NCBI GenBank assembly: GCA_049515175.1
Contig: JBEKUI010000024.1
Span: 1-26,225 of the forward strand
DNA length: 26,225 nt
Direction: 5' to 3'
From: JACQNR01 sp049515175
GTDB lineage: Bacteria; Acidobacteriota; Terriglobia; UBA7540
The number at the start of each line of letters is the position of its first letter. The first letter of the stretch is position 1. The translations under genes were made by a program, and so were the position numbers. The notes below the pieces were generated by a model. That model was not told the DNA's origin and did not search any database. It was given only the letters and a program-made list of their open reading frames with translations. Below, piece after piece: positions 1-7,125 of the stretch.

Positions 1-125
1 GCCGCCGGGCGCGGAGCCGCCGCAAGAAAAGCAGGGGTCAAGAAACTGAATTTCGCTGCGCCAGCAGCCGCCACACCCGCGCCGGCTCGCATGAAGTCGC
101 GCCGGTTCATCCAATGATTGCGCAT
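1..125 (-). CDS. Truncated Tat-signal protein (N-terminus only)
   Basis: The reading frame starts at an ATG at 125-123 and runs off the left edge, so only about 41 residues are visible. They form a twin-arginine signal: MNRRDFMRAG near residues 6-15, then an Ala/Gly-rich hydrophobic stretch. A strong Shine-Dalgarno (AGGAGGAG) lies a few bases upstream of the ATG. The gene lies 68 nt downstream of, and in the same direction as, the Tat-signal oxidoreductase at 194-1561, so the two may form an operon. The mature domain is outside the window and its function cannot be called. By analogy with the pair at 7126-9610 it could be a TIM-barrel sugar isomerase or another oxidoreductase, but that is a guess. 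Confidence 0.75.
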   Translation of the reverse strand, partial: MRNHWMNRRDFMRAGAGVAAAGAAKFSFLTPAFLAAAPRPA

Positions 126-152
126 AGGAATATCTCCTCCTGACATGTTTTT

Positions 153-180
153 GCAGGGGCGATTGATGTATCGCCCCTGC
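153..180 (-). other. Perfect 11-bp hairpin after the oxidoreductase gene
   Basis: GCAGGGGCGAT and ATCGCCCCTGC form a perfect 11-bp inverted repeat around a 6-nt loop. It lies 13 nt beyond the stop of the minus-strand gene 194-1561 and about 30 nt before the next gene. No U-tract follows on the minus strand; that side reads CAAAAAC instead. It is therefore not a classical intrinsic terminator. It could stabilise the upstream message or partly terminate between the two genes. Confidence 0.6.
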
Positions 181-193
181 TGAGGAAATCCAG

Positions 194-1561
194 TTAGGTC
201 CTGATGGCCCTCGCCGCGTCGTCCCAGACCGCCGCCTTCTTTGAAAAGTACGCGGTGTTGGACATGTGGCAGCCAATCGCCGTGTTGCCGCCGAAGACCT
301 CGTTCTCCGTAACCGCCCTCCGCGTGCGCACGGAGTTGAAGAAATTCGCCAAGTGGTCGGTCGTATCGCTGTAACCGCGGGGAAGCGTGTACACTTCTTC
401 GTCGCCCCCAACTTGCCATTTTCCAGGATCGGGCCGCGGATGACTCTTGCTCCAGTTCGCGTAATATTCGTCGCGCAGCTTCTTCGGCCAGCCAAACACC
501 GAATAATCTTCTGCCGTCTCATACGGTCCCTGGGGCTTGAAGCGCAGCGTTGAGCCCTGGATGATCATCGTCCCCTTCTTGCCGTAGAAGCCGAAGAATT
601 CACCCACATCGTTGTTATTGTGGTTGCAGCGCAACACCAGCTGGAAATGCGGGTAATCGTAGATCGTCCACAGCAGATCCGGAAACTCGCGGCCATCGTT
701 GTAGTGATAGATGCCGCCGCTCGACTGGGCGCGGTCGGGGGGCCGGTTGGTGCCCGTGACATGATGGATCCCGGAAAGCAGGTGGACGAAAAGGTCGCCC
801 GCCAGTCCTGCGCCGTAGTCCTTGTAACAGCGCCAGCGGAAGAAGCGCACAGGATCGTAGGAGCGCGCCGGGGCATCGCCCAGCCAGGTTCGCCAGTCGA
901 TGGTCTGCTCGCTGGCGTCGGGCGGGATCGGGTAAACCCAGGCGCCCGAATCGGTGTTGCGGTCCCAGGCTGCCTCGATCGTATCCACCGCGCCCAGCCG
1001 TCCGGAATCCCAGATCTCCTTGGCCTTGGCATAAAGGATGCTGCTCACGCGCTGGCTGCCGATCGTGCACATGCGCTTGTTCTTCTGCACGGCGTCAATC
1101 ATCGCCAGGCCGTCTTCGACGCTGTGCGACATGGGCTTCTCGCAATAAACGTCCTTGCCCGCCTGGGCCGCTTCGACGACCAGTTTGCGATGCCAGTGGT
1201 CGGGTGTGGCGACCAGGACGGCGTCGATGTCCTTGCGGTCGAGAATGCGCCGGTATTCGCGCGTGGTGTCGATGTTCTTGCCGCCCAGCGCTTCCTTGGC
1301 CGCAATCTGGCGGCTGTCGTAGAGGTCAGCCGCCGCCACGCATTCCGCGCCGGTAATCGGAAGAGTGGCGCTGAGCAGCGAACAGCCTTCCACGCCCGTG
1401 CCGATGATGCCGAAGCGAATCTTGTCGGAAGGCGGGACAGGAAGCGCTGAAGCCCAAAGCGTGCGCGGCTCGAGAACGGTCACCTTCGCCGCTGCGCCGA
1501 GCGCCGCAGCGCCCGCGCCAATCCGGATGAAATCGCGCCTGGTAAGTGAATCTTTACTCAT
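194..1561 (-). CDS. Tat-exported Gfo/Idh/MocA family oxidoreductase
   Basis: This is a 455-residue NAD(P)-dependent sugar or inositol dehydrogenase-type protein. It begins with a twin-arginine signal (TRRDFIRIG, residues 7-15) and an Ala-rich h-region. The Rossmann glycine motif GIIGTG is at 51-56. The family lysine is in CEKPMSHS (E141-K142-P143). The C-terminal alpha/beta domain ends near residue 455. The start at 1561 is chosen because AAGGAGG sits just upstream and the Tat signal begins there; an in-frame start 39 codons earlier adds only low-quality sequence. The substrate is unknown. The family spans dehydrogenases, oxidoreductases with tightly held cofactor such as the exported Zymomonas GFOR, and GH109 glycosidases. 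Confidence 0.9.
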   Translation of the reverse strand: MSKDSLTRRDFIRIGAGAAALGAAAKVTVLEPRTLWASALPVPPSDKIRFGIIGTGVEGCSLLSATLPITGAECVAAADLYDSRQIAAKEALGGKNIDTTREYRRILDRKDIDAVLVATPDHWHRKLVVEAAQAGKDVYCEKPMSHSVEDGLAMIDAVQKNKRMCTIGSQRVSSILYAKAKEIWDSGRLGAVDTIEAAWDRNTDSGAWVYPIPPDASEQTIDWRTWLGDAPARSYDPVRFFRWRCYKDYGAGLAGDLFVHLLSGIHHVTGTNRPPDRAQSSGGIYHYNDGREFPDLLWTIYDYPHFQLVLRCNHNNNDVGEFFGFYGKKGTMIIQGSTLRFKPQGPYETAEDYSVFGWPKKLRDEYYANWSKSHPRPDPGKWQVGGDEEVYTLPRGYSDTTDHLANFFNSVRTRRAVTENEVFGGNTAIGCHMSNTAYFSKKAAVWDDAARAIRT

Positions 1562-1912
1562 GGGAAGAGAACCTCCTTCGAATGCTTGGGATGAGGGCCA
1601 TGGTGCAGCCCCACAGTCTGCCAGAATTGCAGGGCAAGCGAAAGCGTTTTGTGGAGGGCGACGCAGTCTCTCTGCCACCGTCCACCTTAAGCACGCTGCA
1701 TGCTGCCTCTTTTCTACTGTTCTTCATACGACCGGAGGTTCAGCCAGAACAGAAACAGGGGCGCCCATCGTTGGTGCCCGAGGGCAGGCACAAGGACTGC
1801 TCCTGTGGCTGGGCGAATGCCCTTCGTATCCACCAATCCCCCCCCTTTACCCCGACTGTTCCAAAAAGGGACTCTGGACGGGCACGACAAAGGGTCTGAT
1901 TCGCGCCCGGTC

Positions 1913-1934
1913 TTACCTCCCCCAGGCGAGGTAA
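1913..1934. repeat. 7-bp inverted repeat upstream of the cysS promoter
   Basis: TTACCTC and GAGGTAA flank an 8-nt loop. The element ends 22 nt before the -35 box of the cysS promoter. It could be an operator for a dimeric regulator. It could also be the end of an unseen upstream element, since it lies upstream of the predicted transcript start and so would not be in the mRNA. Confidence 0.4.
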
Positions 1935-1956
1935 GGCGCCGGAGGCTGCGCTTTTC

Positions 1957-1986
1957 TTGACTTGTTTCCAGACTGACCCGTAGAAT
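1957..1986 (+). promoter_or_regulatory. Sigma70-type promoter of cysS
   Basis: TTGACT at 1957-1962 and TAGAAT at 1981-1986 are separated by 18 bp, each matching the consensus at five of six positions. Transcription would start near 1993, leaving a leader of about 30 nt before the GTG start of cysS. Confidence 0.7.
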
Positions 1987-2023
1987 CAATTGCTTATGCG
2001 TTGTGCGGCCAAGTGAATAGACC

Positions 2024-3547
2024 GTGTCCATTCGTTTCTACAACACGCTTTCCGGGAAGGTGGAGGAGTTCATTCCTCTCGAAGCCGGCAAGGTTCGCAT
2101 GTACACCTGCGGGCCGACGGTCTATGACTTTGCCCACATTGGCAACTACCGAACTTTCGTTTTCCAGGACATTCTGCGCCGTCACCTGCGCGCGCGGGGC
2201 TACGAAGTGGTCCAGGTCATGAACCTTACCGACGTGGACGACAAGACGATCCGCAATTCCCAGGCAATGGGAATGTCGCTACGACAGTACACAGACCGGT
2301 ACATCAAAGCCTTTGAGATCGACCGCCAACTTCTGAACCTGGAAACTCCGGAAGTGGTGGCCCGCGCCACGGAACACATTCCCGAGATGGTGAAGCTGAT
2401 TCAGACTCTGGAGGAAAAGGGGTTTGCCTATCGCAGCGAAGGCTCGTTGTATTTCCGCGTGAGCCAGTTCCCGGATTACGGCAAGCTCTCCAAGATCGAT
2501 CTCGAGGGCATGCGGGCCGGCGCGCGCGTTGATAGCGACGAATATGACAAGGCCAATGTCCGCGATTTTGTTCTCTGGAAGGCCGCCAAGGAAGGCGAAC
2601 CCGCCTGGGAAACACCGCTGGGCCCCGGGCGGCCTGGCTGGCACATCGAATGCTCCGTGATGTCGATGAAATACCTGGGCGAAACCTTCGACATCCACTC
2701 CGGCGGCAGCGATCTGGCCTTCCCACACCACGAAAACGAAATTGCGCAGAGCGAAGGGGCCACCGGCAAACCATTCGTACGATACTGGCTGCACGCCGAG
2801 CACTTGATCGTCAACGGCGAAAAGATGTCGAAGTCGCTCGGCAACTTCTTTACGCTGCGCGACCTTATCGGCAAAGGCTACAAGCCCAGTGCGATCCGGT
2901 ATCTACTCGCCTCGGTGCCCTACCGCAAACCGCTCAACTTCACTTTCGACGGGCTGCATCAGGCGCAGCAGTCCATCGACCGGCTGCGCAATTTCCGCTA
3001 TCGGCTGACGATGGAGAAATTCCGCGGCGGCGAAAGTCCGAAGCTTCAGGCGCGCGCGGAGGCCGCTGTCCAGAGCTTCGAAGACGCGCTCGACGACAAT
3101 CTGAATACCGCCGAGGCGCTTGCCGCCATCTTCGACCTGGTGCGCGACGTCAATACTGCCATGGACCATGGCGAGTTCCGCGAGGGCGATAAACCCACGA
3201 TGCTCGATGCGCTCCAACACTGGGACCGCATCTTTGCAGTCATTGAAGACACCGACCACGCAAAGATGAAGGAGTTGGGATTCATTAAGGCATTGGAGAT
3301 CCCGGTCTCCGACTCTATGGGCGGCGGCTGGAAGGACGCCGCAAAGGCCGAAGTAGGCAACGGTCATGGTTCTCCCCTTCTCGCCGAGGCCCTCAGTGAG
3401 GAGGAGATCGAGCGGCGCCTCGCCGAACGGAACGCCGCCCGCGCACGGCGTGACTTTGCCGCCTCCGACAAAATTCGTGACGAATTACTGAACGCCGGAG
3501 TTATACTGGAAGATACGAAAGCCGGAACGCGGTGGAAGAGGAAGTAG
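2024..3547 (+). CDS. cysS: Cysteinyl-tRNA synthetase
   Basis: This 507-residue class I aminoacyl-tRNA synthetase charges tRNA-Cys in the cytoplasm. The HIGH-type motif is HIGN at 38-41, just after the zinc-binding CGPTVYD segment (Cys29). Further zinc and active-site motifs are GWHIECS and HHENEIAQSE. KMSKS is at 267-271, and the C-terminal DALR-type helical region carries RRDFAASDKIRDELL. Length is slightly above the usual ~460 residues because of a Gly-rich insertion near residues 425-450. The start is GTG at 2024, the first possible start after an in-frame stop at 2018; no strong Shine-Dalgarno is seen. A tRNA-Cys gene lies 3.4 kb downstream on the same strand. Confidence 0.97.
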   Translation: MSIRFYNTLSGKVEEFIPLEAGKVRMYTCGPTVYDFAHIGNYRTFVFQDILRRHLRARGYEVVQVMNLTDVDDKTIRNSQAMGMSLRQYTDRYIKAFEIDRQLLNLETPEVVARATEHIPEMVKLIQTLEEKGFAYRSEGSLYFRVSQFPDYGKLSKIDLEGMRAGARVDSDEYDKANVRDFVLWKAAKEGEPAWETPLGPGRPGWHIECSVMSMKYLGETFDIHSGGSDLAFPHHENEIAQSEGATGKPFVRYWLHAEHLIVNGEKMSKSLGNFFTLRDLIGKGYKPSAIRYLLASVPYRKPLNFTFDGLHQAQQSIDRLRNFRYRLTMEKFRGGESPKLQARAEAAVQSFEDALDDNLNTAEALAAIFDLVRDVNTAMDHGEFREGDKPTMLDALQHWDRIFAVIEDTDHAKMKELGFIKALEIPVSDSMGGGWKDAAKAEVGNGHGSPLLAEALSEEEIERRLAERNAARARRDFAASDKIRDELLNAGVILEDTKAGTRWKRK

Positions 3548-3621
3548 TCATGGCTCCCATATTTTCCCGGTCAACGCTCCCCTTGCTCGCCCGCCCCAAC
3601 CTATTTGGCGGCGACTGATCC

Positions 3622-3692
3622 TCCTCTGGCCAGCCCTGCTCATCCGATTCCGTCCGACGACTGACGGACGCATCCCTAGTTTCGCCAGAGGA
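3622..3692 (+). promoter_or_regulatory. Leader structure that can mask the aminotransferase ribosome site
   Basis: TCCTCTGGC (3622-3630) is perfectly complementary to GCCAGAGGA (3684-3692), giving a 9-bp outer stem. An inner hairpin CGTCCG/CGGACG (3651-3656 and 3665-3670, 8-nt loop) is nested inside. The right outer arm contains the AGAGGAGA Shine-Dalgarno of the gene starting at 3700. If transcribed, this leader could limit translation initiation, but no ligand or regulator is indicated. The structure was paired by eye, without energy calculation. Confidence 0.45.
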
Positions 3693-3699
3693 GAAGACC

Positions 3700-5034
3700 A
3701 TGAACAATCGGCTACCCCAGATCAAAACACCCTTACCCGGACCAGAGGCGAAGAAGACCCTGGCGCTGGACCGCCAGTTCGTCTCGCCGTCCTACACGCG
3801 CGACTATCCACTGGTGGCGAAGCGCGGCGAGGGCATGATCGTCGAGGACGTAGATGGCAACAAGTTTCTGGACTTCAGCGCTGGCATCGCCGTCGTCTCG
3901 ACCGGCCACTGCCATCCTGACGTCGTGCGGGCCATTCAGCAGCAGGCGGCCGCGCTGATTCACATGTCGGGCACGGATTTTTACTACCCGTTGCTTGCCC
4001 AGCTGGCCGAAAAGTTGGCGCAAATTGCGCCGGGTGATTCGCCCAAGCGCGTATACTTCGGCAATTCGGGAACGGAAGCGATGGAAGCGGCGCTCAAGCT
4101 GGCGCGCTATCACACGCGGCGACACCGCTTCATCGCGTTTCTCGGCAGCTTCCACGGCCGCACCTTCGGTGCGCTTTCGCTCACGGCCTCGAAGGCAGTG
4201 CAGCGCAACGGCTTCGGGCCGCTGCTGCCCGGCGTCTCGCACGTGCCCTATCCGAATCCCTATCGCTGCTCTTTTGGACACCACGGTGGCACCTGTGATC
4301 CCGAAAGCGAAGTCATCGACTACATCGAGAAGCTGCTCAAAACCAGCGTGCCTGCGGAAGAAGTGGCCGCCATCGTTGTCGAACCCGTGCAAGGCGAGGG
4401 CGGATACGTGGTGCCACCCAAGAATTTTCTCGCGCGGTTGCGGCAGATCGCCGACCGCCACGGGATGCTGCTGATCTTCGACGAGGTCCAGGCCGGCATG
4501 GGACGCACGGGGAAGATGTGGGCCTGCGACCACTTCGGCGTGGCTCCCGACATCCTGATTGCCGCCAAGGGCATCGCCTCCGGCATGCCGCTCGGAGTCA
4601 CCATTGCCAAGGCCAGCGTCATGAACTGGACGCCCGGGGCGCACGCCTCCACGTTCGGCGGAAACCCGATTGCGTGCGCTGCGGCGTTGGAAACGATCCG
4701 CCTGCTCGAAGAAAAGTACATTTCGAATTCGGCGCAGATGGGAGAGTACGCCATGAAGCGCCTCGCCGATTGGCCGAAAAAGCATCCCCTCGTCGGCCAC
4801 GTCCGCGGTCTGGGACTGATGATCGGAATCGAATTGGTAAAGAGTCAGGAGACGCGGGAGACAAATCCCGAGGCTCGCAAGAAGATCATCGAGCGCGCCT
4901 ACGGATTGGGCGTGCTGCTGCTCGGCTGCGGGGAAAGCACCGTCCGCCTGATGCCGCCGCTCGTCGTCGAGCGCGATCAGATGGATTTTGCGCTCGATAT
5001 CCTCGAGCGGTGCATCACGGAAGTTGAGAAGTAG
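3700..5034 (+). CDS. Class III PLP aminotransferase (acetylornithine/4-aminobutyrate type)
   Basis: This 444-residue fold-type I PLP enzyme transfers an amino group from an omega- or alpha-amino donor to a 2-oxo acid. The class III signature runs from LLIFDEVQAGMGRTGKMW, with the pyridine-binding D261, to the Schiff-base lysine K290 in AAKGIASGMPLG. PLP phosphate is expected to contact the SGTEAMEAALKLAR segment near residues 122-135. The ~440-residue length and the FGHHGGTCDP insertion resemble the 'acetylornithine aminotransferase family' and the related archaeal ornithine aminotransferase or amino-acid racemase group, more than short ArgD. Substrate is therefore uncertain. It starts at ATG 3700 behind AGAGGAGA, and no arginine-biosynthesis neighbour is present. 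Confidence 0.9.
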   Translation: MNNRLPQIKTPLPGPEAKKTLALDRQFVSPSYTRDYPLVAKRGEGMIVEDVDGNKFLDFSAGIAVVSTGHCHPDVVRAIQQQAAALIHMSGTDFYYPLLAQLAEKLAQIAPGDSPKRVYFGNSGTEAMEAALKLARYHTRRHRFIAFLGSFHGRTFGALSLTASKAVQRNGFGPLLPGVSHVPYPNPYRCSFGHHGGTCDPESEVIDYIEKLLKTSVPAEEVAAIVVEPVQGEGGYVVPPKNFLARLRQIADRHGMLLIFDEVQAGMGRTGKMWACDHFGVAPDILIAAKGIASGMPLGVTIAKASVMNWTPGAHASTFGGNPIACAAALETIRLLEEKYISNSAQMGEYAMKRLADWPKKHPLVGHVRGLGLMIGIELVKSQETRETNPEARKKIIERAYGLGVLLLGCGESTVRLMPPLVVERDQMDFALDILERCITEVEK

Positions 5035-5096
5035 CGGGGTTCGGGCCCGAAAGTTCGCAAGAAATCCCAGTGTGATGGCCCGAATCTTGAACCCCG
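5035..5096 (+). other. Long inverted repeat just after the aminotransferase stop
   Basis: CGGGGTTC (5035-5042) pairs with GAACCCCG (5089-5096). Inside, GGGCC (5043-5047) pairs with GGCCC (5077-5081), leaving a 7-nt bulge on the 3' side; TTCGGGCC/GGCCCGAA is an alternative pairing. There is no U-tract, so it may be a processing or attenuation structure between the aminotransferase and yraN. An upstream candidate start for yraN (5075) would lie within it, which favours the start at 5111. Confidence 0.5.
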
Positions 5097-5110
5097 AAAA
5101 TCGAAGCCCG

Positions 5111-5590
5111 ATGAGCCTCCTCGCCCGCCTCATCTACCGCGCACTGGTTTGGAAAGAACGTCAGCGCGCGCTGCGGAGAGAAGCCGCGGCCCAGCCGAGT
5201 AAGTCGGGAGAACGCGCCGCCCACCTCGTGACAGGCGAACGCGGCGAAACGCTGGCTTATTGGTATCTGCGGCAGGTGGGTTACACGATTGTGGCCCGCA
5301 ACCGCCGGGCGCGGTCAGGGGCCGGCGAAGTGGACTTGATCGGCTGGGACGGCCCGACGCTGGCTTTTGTGGAAGTCAAGTCGCGCACCTCCGAGGCAAC
5401 GGGGCCACCCGAACTGGCGGTGTCCCGCGCCAAACAGAAACGGATTGCCAAGGCTGCTTACGATTACTTGCGGCGGCTGAAGGCGAGGCCGGCAAGCTAC
5501 CGGTTCGACATCGTGAGTGTGTTCTGGGATCGCGACACCGGCTTGCGCGTGCGGCTAATCAAGAACGCATTCACTCCGGGGCCGCACTGA
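5111..5590 (+). CDS. yraN: UPF0102 / YraN family endonuclease-like protein
   Basis: This 159-residue protein belongs to the YraN (UPF0102) family, a small restriction-endonuclease-like fold whose cellular role is not settled. The core is visible in order: GERGETLAYWYLRQVGY, then SGAGEVDLIGWDG and LAFVEVKSRTSE, the E-x-D-L...E-V-K catalytic-type motif, then KQKRIAKAAYDYL and YRFDIVSV. The start at 5111 gives the expected N-terminal length. In-frame ATG 5075 would add 12 residues from inside the preceding inverted repeat. No clear Shine-Dalgarno precedes either, so translation may depend on the upstream gene 76 nt away. A heptameric repeat follows the stop. Confidence 0.88.
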   Translation: MSLLARLIYRALVWKERQRALRREAAAQPSKSGERAAHLVTGERGETLAYWYLRQVGYTIVARNRRARSGAGEVDLIGWDGPTLAFVEVKSRTSEATGPPELAVSRAKQKRIAKAAYDYLRRLKARPASYRFDIVSVFWDRDTGLRVRLIKNAFTPGPH

Positions 5591-5604
5591 GAATCGAAAC
5601 TGGA

Positions 5605-5632
5605 GTTTCGCTTTCTGCTTTTCGCTAAATCC
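5605..5632 (+). repeat. Degenerate heptamer array after yraN
   Basis: Units such as GTTTCGC, TTTCTGC and TTTTCGC recur with period 7, and the pattern can be traced back toward the yraN stop at 5588. It resembles the period-7 arrays in the ABC cluster at 12701-22052. Confidence 0.5.
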
Positions 5633-5664
5633 CAGCGCCCACTTGTCGGGTATGCACCTCGCAC

Positions 5665-5693
5665 TTGGCAGGTGAGGCAGAATCTCGCATAAT
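5665..5693 (+). promoter_or_regulatory. Sigma70-type promoter of galT
   Basis: TTGGCA (5665-5670) and CATAAT (5688-5693) are separated by exactly 17 bp. Transcription would start near 5700, giving a ~50-nt leader. A small inverted repeat, CACCT (5655-5659) with AGGTG (5670-5674), overlaps the -35 region and could be an operator. Confidence 0.65.
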
Positions 5694-5749
5694 GGTCTAT
5701 TCTCCATGCCGTGGCAGAGCATCCCTGACAGGAAGTGAGGAACTAAAGC

Positions 5750-6763
5750 GTGCCTGAATTACGCAAGGACCCGATCACCGGACGGTGGGTCATCATCGCT
5801 ACCGACCGGGCCAAGCGGCCAACGGATTTTGTTCGCGAGAAAGTGGAGATTCACGGTTCCGGCTTCTGTCCCTTCTGTGCCGGAAACGAGACGAAGACTC
5901 CGCCGGAAATCCTCGCCTACCGCAAGGATGGGAGTGAGCGCAATACTCGCGGCTGGTCATTGCGAGTGGTGCCCAACAAGTTTCCCGCCCTCGGCATCGA
6001 AGGAACACTGAACCGGCAGGGAGAAGGTTTGTACGACAAGATGAACGGCATCGGCGCGCACGAGGTCATCATCGAAACCCCGGAGCACCGGCACACGCTG
6101 GCCACCATGCCGGTGCGCGGCGTCGAAGACGTGCTCTGGGCTTACCGGGACCGGATTCTGGACCTGAAGAAGGATCGACGATTCAAATATGTTCTGATCT
6201 TCAAGAACCACGGCGACGCCGCGGGCTCCTCACTCGAGCACACGCACTCCCAGCTGATCGCGCTACCCGTGGTCCCCAAACGCGTTCGAGAGGAAGTGGA
6301 CAGCGCCAAGGAGTATTACAGCTACAAGGAGCGCTGCATCTTCTGCGACATCATCCGGCAGGAGATGGAAGATGGCGTCCGCATGATCGCGGAGAACCCA
6401 TGCTTTATCGCTATGGCGCCCTACGCGCCGCGCTTCCCCTTCGAGATGTGGATCGTGCCCAAGACTCACCAGTCCGCGTTCGAAGAGTCTCAGAAGCACG
6501 AGTTCGAACAGCTCGCCGCCATGCTCAAGGACATGCTGATGCGGCTCGACGTGGTGCTCGATTCGCCGGCCTACAACCACATTATCCACACCTCACCGAT
6601 CCCGGAAGCGTCCAACGATTACTATCACTGGCACCTGGAAATCATGCCCAAGCTGACCAAGGTGGCGGGATTCGAGTGGGGAACAGGGTTCTACATCAAT
6701 CCCACACCGCCAGAGGAATCGGCGAAATTCCTGCGCGAAGCTCTCGTGCCAGCCACGGCCTGA
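5750..6763 (+). CDS. galT: Galactose-1-phosphate uridylyltransferase
   Basis: This 337-residue HIT-superfamily nucleotidyltransferase is the Leloir-pathway enzyme exchanging UDP between UDP-glucose and galactose-1-phosphate in the cytoplasm. The first zinc-type pair is C40-x-x-C43 (CPFCAGNE). NKFPAL follows, then the active-site H164-T-H166-S-Q168, where His166 should be uridylylated. A second CxxC is at C196/C199 (CIFCDII). The C-terminal YHWHLEIMPKLT segment is typical. The start is GTG 5750 behind AGGAAGTGAGG. No galK, galE or galM is adjacent. A related ADP-sugar phosphorylase activity cannot be excluded from sequence alone. Confidence 0.9.
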   Translation: MPELRKDPITGRWVIIATDRAKRPTDFVREKVEIHGSGFCPFCAGNETKTPPEILAYRKDGSERNTRGWSLRVVPNKFPALGIEGTLNRQGEGLYDKMNGIGAHEVIIETPEHRHTLATMPVRGVEDVLWAYRDRILDLKKDRRFKYVLIFKNHGDAAGSSLEHTHSQLIALPVVPKRVREEVDSAKEYYSYKERCIFCDIIRQEMEDGVRMIAENPCFIAMAPYAPRFPFEMWIVPKTHQSAFEESQKHEFEQLAAMLKDMLMRLDVVLDSPAYNHIIHTSPIPEASNDYYHWHLEIMPKLTKVAGFEWGTGFYINPTPPEESAKFLREALVPATA

Positions 6764-6798
6764 TGCGATTCCCCCGGCACCTCACGCGCTAGCCGCTA

Positions 6799-6828
6799 TT
6801 GACACCGCTTGGGGCGGGTTCCTATAAT
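6799..6828 (+). promoter_or_regulatory. Consensus sigma70 promoter of the tRNA pair
   Basis: TTGACA (6799-6804) and TATAAT (6823-6828), both perfect consensus hexamers with an 18-bp spacer, lie 31 nt upstream of tRNA-Gly. This is the strongest promoter in the window and fits a highly expressed stable-RNA transcript that should include both tRNAs. Confidence 0.85.
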
Positions 6829-6859
6829 CGCTGCGTAGGGAAAATTCAGCGGTCATCGA

Positions 6860-6934
<75 letters not shown>

Positions 6935-6959
6935 GTTTCTCGGGCCTTTCTTCGTAGGG

Positions 6960-7034
6960 GGCGCGGTACCCAAGTGGTAAGGGAGAGGTCTGCAAAACCT
7001 TTATGCGTGGGTTCGATTCCCACCCGCGCCTCCA
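6960..7034 (+). tRNA. tRNA-Cys (anticodon GCA)
   Basis: The acceptor GGCGCGG pairs with CCGCGCC. The anticodon loop CTGCAAA inside stem GAGGT/ACCTT gives anticodon GCA. The T arm is GTGGG-TTCGATT-CCCAC. Discriminator T and an encoded CCA end the gene. Only 25 nt separate it from tRNA-Gly, so both are probably cut from one precursor. A pyrimidine-rich stretch follows, but no terminator hairpin is obvious. Confidence 0.97.
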
Positions 7035-7125
7035 TTCTTTCCCTTTTGCTGTCATTCAGTTAGTAAATCCCCTTGTCCGCCGTACCTCTGGACCTCGCCG
7101 GCTCCTGACGCTTGCCGCCTTCGCG

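Larger units (their letters stand above)
1562..2023. other. Divergent intergenic region between the oxidoreductase and cysS
   Basis: These 462 bp separate the minus-strand oxidoreductase from plus-strand cysS. No convincing gene is present; open frames on either strand lack family-like sequence or ribosome sites. The right end holds an inverted repeat (1913-1934) and a good sigma70 promoter for cysS (1957-1986). I could not identify a convincing promoter for the minus-strand gene, although its Shine-Dalgarno is clear right next to 1561. Confidence 0.7.

Noticed and set aside
620..1450. 276-codon plus-strand frame opposite the first Gfo/Idh/MocA gene
   Set aside because: It lies entirely antisense to a gene with clear motifs and a Shine-Dalgarno, and has no family signature.
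1562..1678. Longer N-terminus for the first oxidoreductase
   Set aside because: The upstream 39 codons precede a perfect AAGGAGG site and a Tat signal that must be N-terminal; the shorter start is better.
1714..2031. 105-codon minus-strand frame in the cysS upstream region
   Set aside because: There is no ribosome site and no recognisable protein, and it overlaps the cysS promoter and start.
3733..5133. 466-codon open frame on the minus strand opposite the aminotransferase
   Set aside because: It mirrors a well-supported PLP enzyme in GC-rich DNA, has no recognisable domain and is rich in His/Arg/Asp as expected of an antisense frame.
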